From the NCBI GenBank assembly GCA_029553845.1, contig JAKPKF010000114.1:1-10585 (forward strand): a DNA stretch of 10,585 nucleotides. Direction: 5' to 3'. Position 1 is the first letter of the stretch. Every line of letters begins with the position of its first letter. Below the pieces are notes generated by a model. The model did not search any database. It had not been told where the DNA came from and worked only from the letters and a program-made list of their open reading frames with translations. This document shows positions 9,541 to 10,585 of the stretch, one piece after another. Both the position numbers and the translations under genes were made by a program. Source of the DNA: a bacterium. Its GTDB lineage: Bacteria > Patescibacteria > Dojkabacteria > SC72.

Positions 9541-10585
9541 TGAAAAACAAGATACTCAAGGACGAGAGATTAGAAAAACTGGCAAGGGAAGACCCTAGAC
9601 AGATAATAGAAAAAATGTTCTGGATTGTTGATAAGGCGGGTAGAAGAGTCCCATTTAAATTCAATGTCCCTCAGGCTAAGTATTACGAGGAATATATGTC
9701 ACCAAGGGACGATATATTAAAGGCAAGGAAGGAGGGTTTTTCTTCGGCGATTTTGGCTATACTGACCTGTAAGTTTCTATTCGTACCAAACAGTGTGTGT
9801 GCATGCGTAAGCCATAGGGATGAGGACACTAAGAGGTTGCTTGAAAAGGTGTATTACTACATAGAGAATTTACCTTTTGAGGTAACCTTAGAAAAAGCTA
9901 GTGCAAGTAGGTTAAGGATTAAGGAAATGAATACAGACTTCATTATAGGAACGGCTGGTTCTAAGACGTTTGGTAGAGGTGATACGATTCATTATTTACA
10001 CTTATCAGAGTTTGCACACTACGGCAACTGGGATATGGTTACTGGTTTGCTTAACGCTGTTCCTGACGATTTAGACAATACCTGGGTGGTCAAAGAAACT
10101 ACTGCAAACGGATACGGGACTCCGCACCATATAGCATGGCAGGACGAGAAAAGGGGGGCTAGTGTATTCAAGCCAATCTTTTTTTCCTGGGCAGACAACC
10201 CTGAATATCAAATGCCTATACAACCAGACACAAAATTCACTGCAGAGGAAAGAAGTTTACAGGATTCGCTTGGTCTAACAGACGAGCAATTGCTATGGAG
10301 ACAATGGAAGATTAATTCCATGCAACCTACACAAGATTATACCAGGGAGGATTTATTCAAACAGGAATATCCTGCAACGGATACGGAAGCATTTTTGTCT
10401 ACAGGAAGACCTGTTTTTGACCCAGAGACACTAGAATGGTATGACCAAGCTATATGTACAGAGCCAATTAAAAGGGGTGAACTCATAGGCTGGAATCCTC
10501 CGTATATACACGAAACTAACCTAGGAGAACTTAGAATTTATAAAGAGTCGGAGCAAGGACACCAGTACGTGATTGGTGGGGACAC
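9540..10585 (+). CDS. terL: Terminase large subunit, N-terminal 348 residues (cut by window end)
   Basis: Packaging motor ATPase with a C-terminal nuclease. Starts MKNKILKDERLEKLAREDPR. RVPFKFNVPQAKYYEEY (36-52) is the adenine-binding region. KARKEGFSS (61-69) is the Walker A variant of the KARQxGxST type. IHYLHLSEFAHYG (150-162) is Walker B with catalytic E157. ETTANG (186-191) is the coupling motif, and YPATDTEAFLSTG (277-289) is typical for the link to the nuclease. The frame ends at YVIGGD (343-348), where D348 should be the first metal ligand of the RNase H-like nuclease. About 100-200 residues lie beyond the window. Start by TAATG overlap with the small subunit, without a ribosome binding site. 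Confidence 0.95.
   Translation, partial: MKNKILKDERLEKLAREDPRQIIEKMFWIVDKAGRRVPFKFNVPQAKYYEEYMSPRDDILKARKEGFSSAILAILTCKFLFVPNSVCACVSHRDEDTKRLLEKVYYYIENLPFEVTLEKASASRLRIKEMNTDFIIGTAGSKTFGRGDTIHYLHLSEFAHYGNWDMVTGLLNAVPDDLDNTWVVKETTANGYGTPHHIAWQDEKRGASVFKPIFFSWADNPEYQMPIQPDTKFTAEERSLQDSLGLTDEQLLWRQWKINSMQPTQDYTREDLFKQEYPATDTEAFLSTGRPVFDPETLEWYDQAICTEPIKRGELIGWNPPYIHETNLGELRIYKESEQGHQYVIGGD

Noticed and set aside
9720..9750. Loss of the Walker A lysine in the large terminase
   Set aside because: KARKEGFSS fits the known KARQxGxST variant of phage terminases, where the basic residue lies earlier, so it is not a defect.

Overview
The window is part of a tailed double-stranded DNA phage (or prophage) genome. 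It ends inside the large terminase gene, preceded by a small terminase subunit, an HNH endonuclease and a RusA-type resolvase. Most other genes are small and unfamiliar. The DNA is AT-rich, arginine is mostly AGA/AGG and isoleucine often ATA. I cannot name the host. Two near-consensus sigma70 promoters (TTGACA, 16-17 bp, TATGAT/TATAAT) point to a bacterium with canonical housekeeping sigma boxes. Most start codons, however, lack a Shine-Dalgarno sequence.

Layout: two divergent arms around a gene-poor region at about 6055-6904. The left arm (1-6054) lies entirely on the minus strand. It has about 17 short genes in small transcription units separated by rho-independent terminators (2862-2890, 5557-5583). 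Two strong promoters (2741-2769, 6113-6140) drive units of this arm. It is unusually modular. Identical leader blocks recur before unrelated genes: 25 bp x4, 29 bp x2 and 66 bp x2. An 11-mer, GATAGT(G/T)GATT as read on the plus strand, recurs seven times. Eleven genes share TAAATT placed 14-16 nt before ATG. About 440 bp without genes (1745-2186) look like a large structured RNA on the minus strand.

The middle region holds promoters, a minus-strand terminator, two 11-mer copies, one small ORF with a good ribosome binding site, and four tandem 8-bp repeats next to a ribbon-helix-helix (RHH) regulator gene.

The right arm (6905-10585) is on the plus strand: RHH regulator, two small charged proteins, a second structured RNA of about 300 nt closed by a 13-bp helix (7523-7822), a 49-aa protein, RusA resolvase, Zn-ribbon protein, HNH endonuclease, small terminase, and large terminase cut at its nuclease domain. 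RusA, HNH and terminase fit DNA processing and packaging: branched concatemers are resolved, then cut and loaded. The left arm is probably accessory or early genes, but no function can be read from most of its sequences.

The points most worth a second look are the two candidate structured RNAs (one carries a copy of the 16S anti-Shine-Dalgarno sequence), the shared Shine-Dalgarno-free leader design of the left arm, and the tandem-repeat operator beside the RHH gene.
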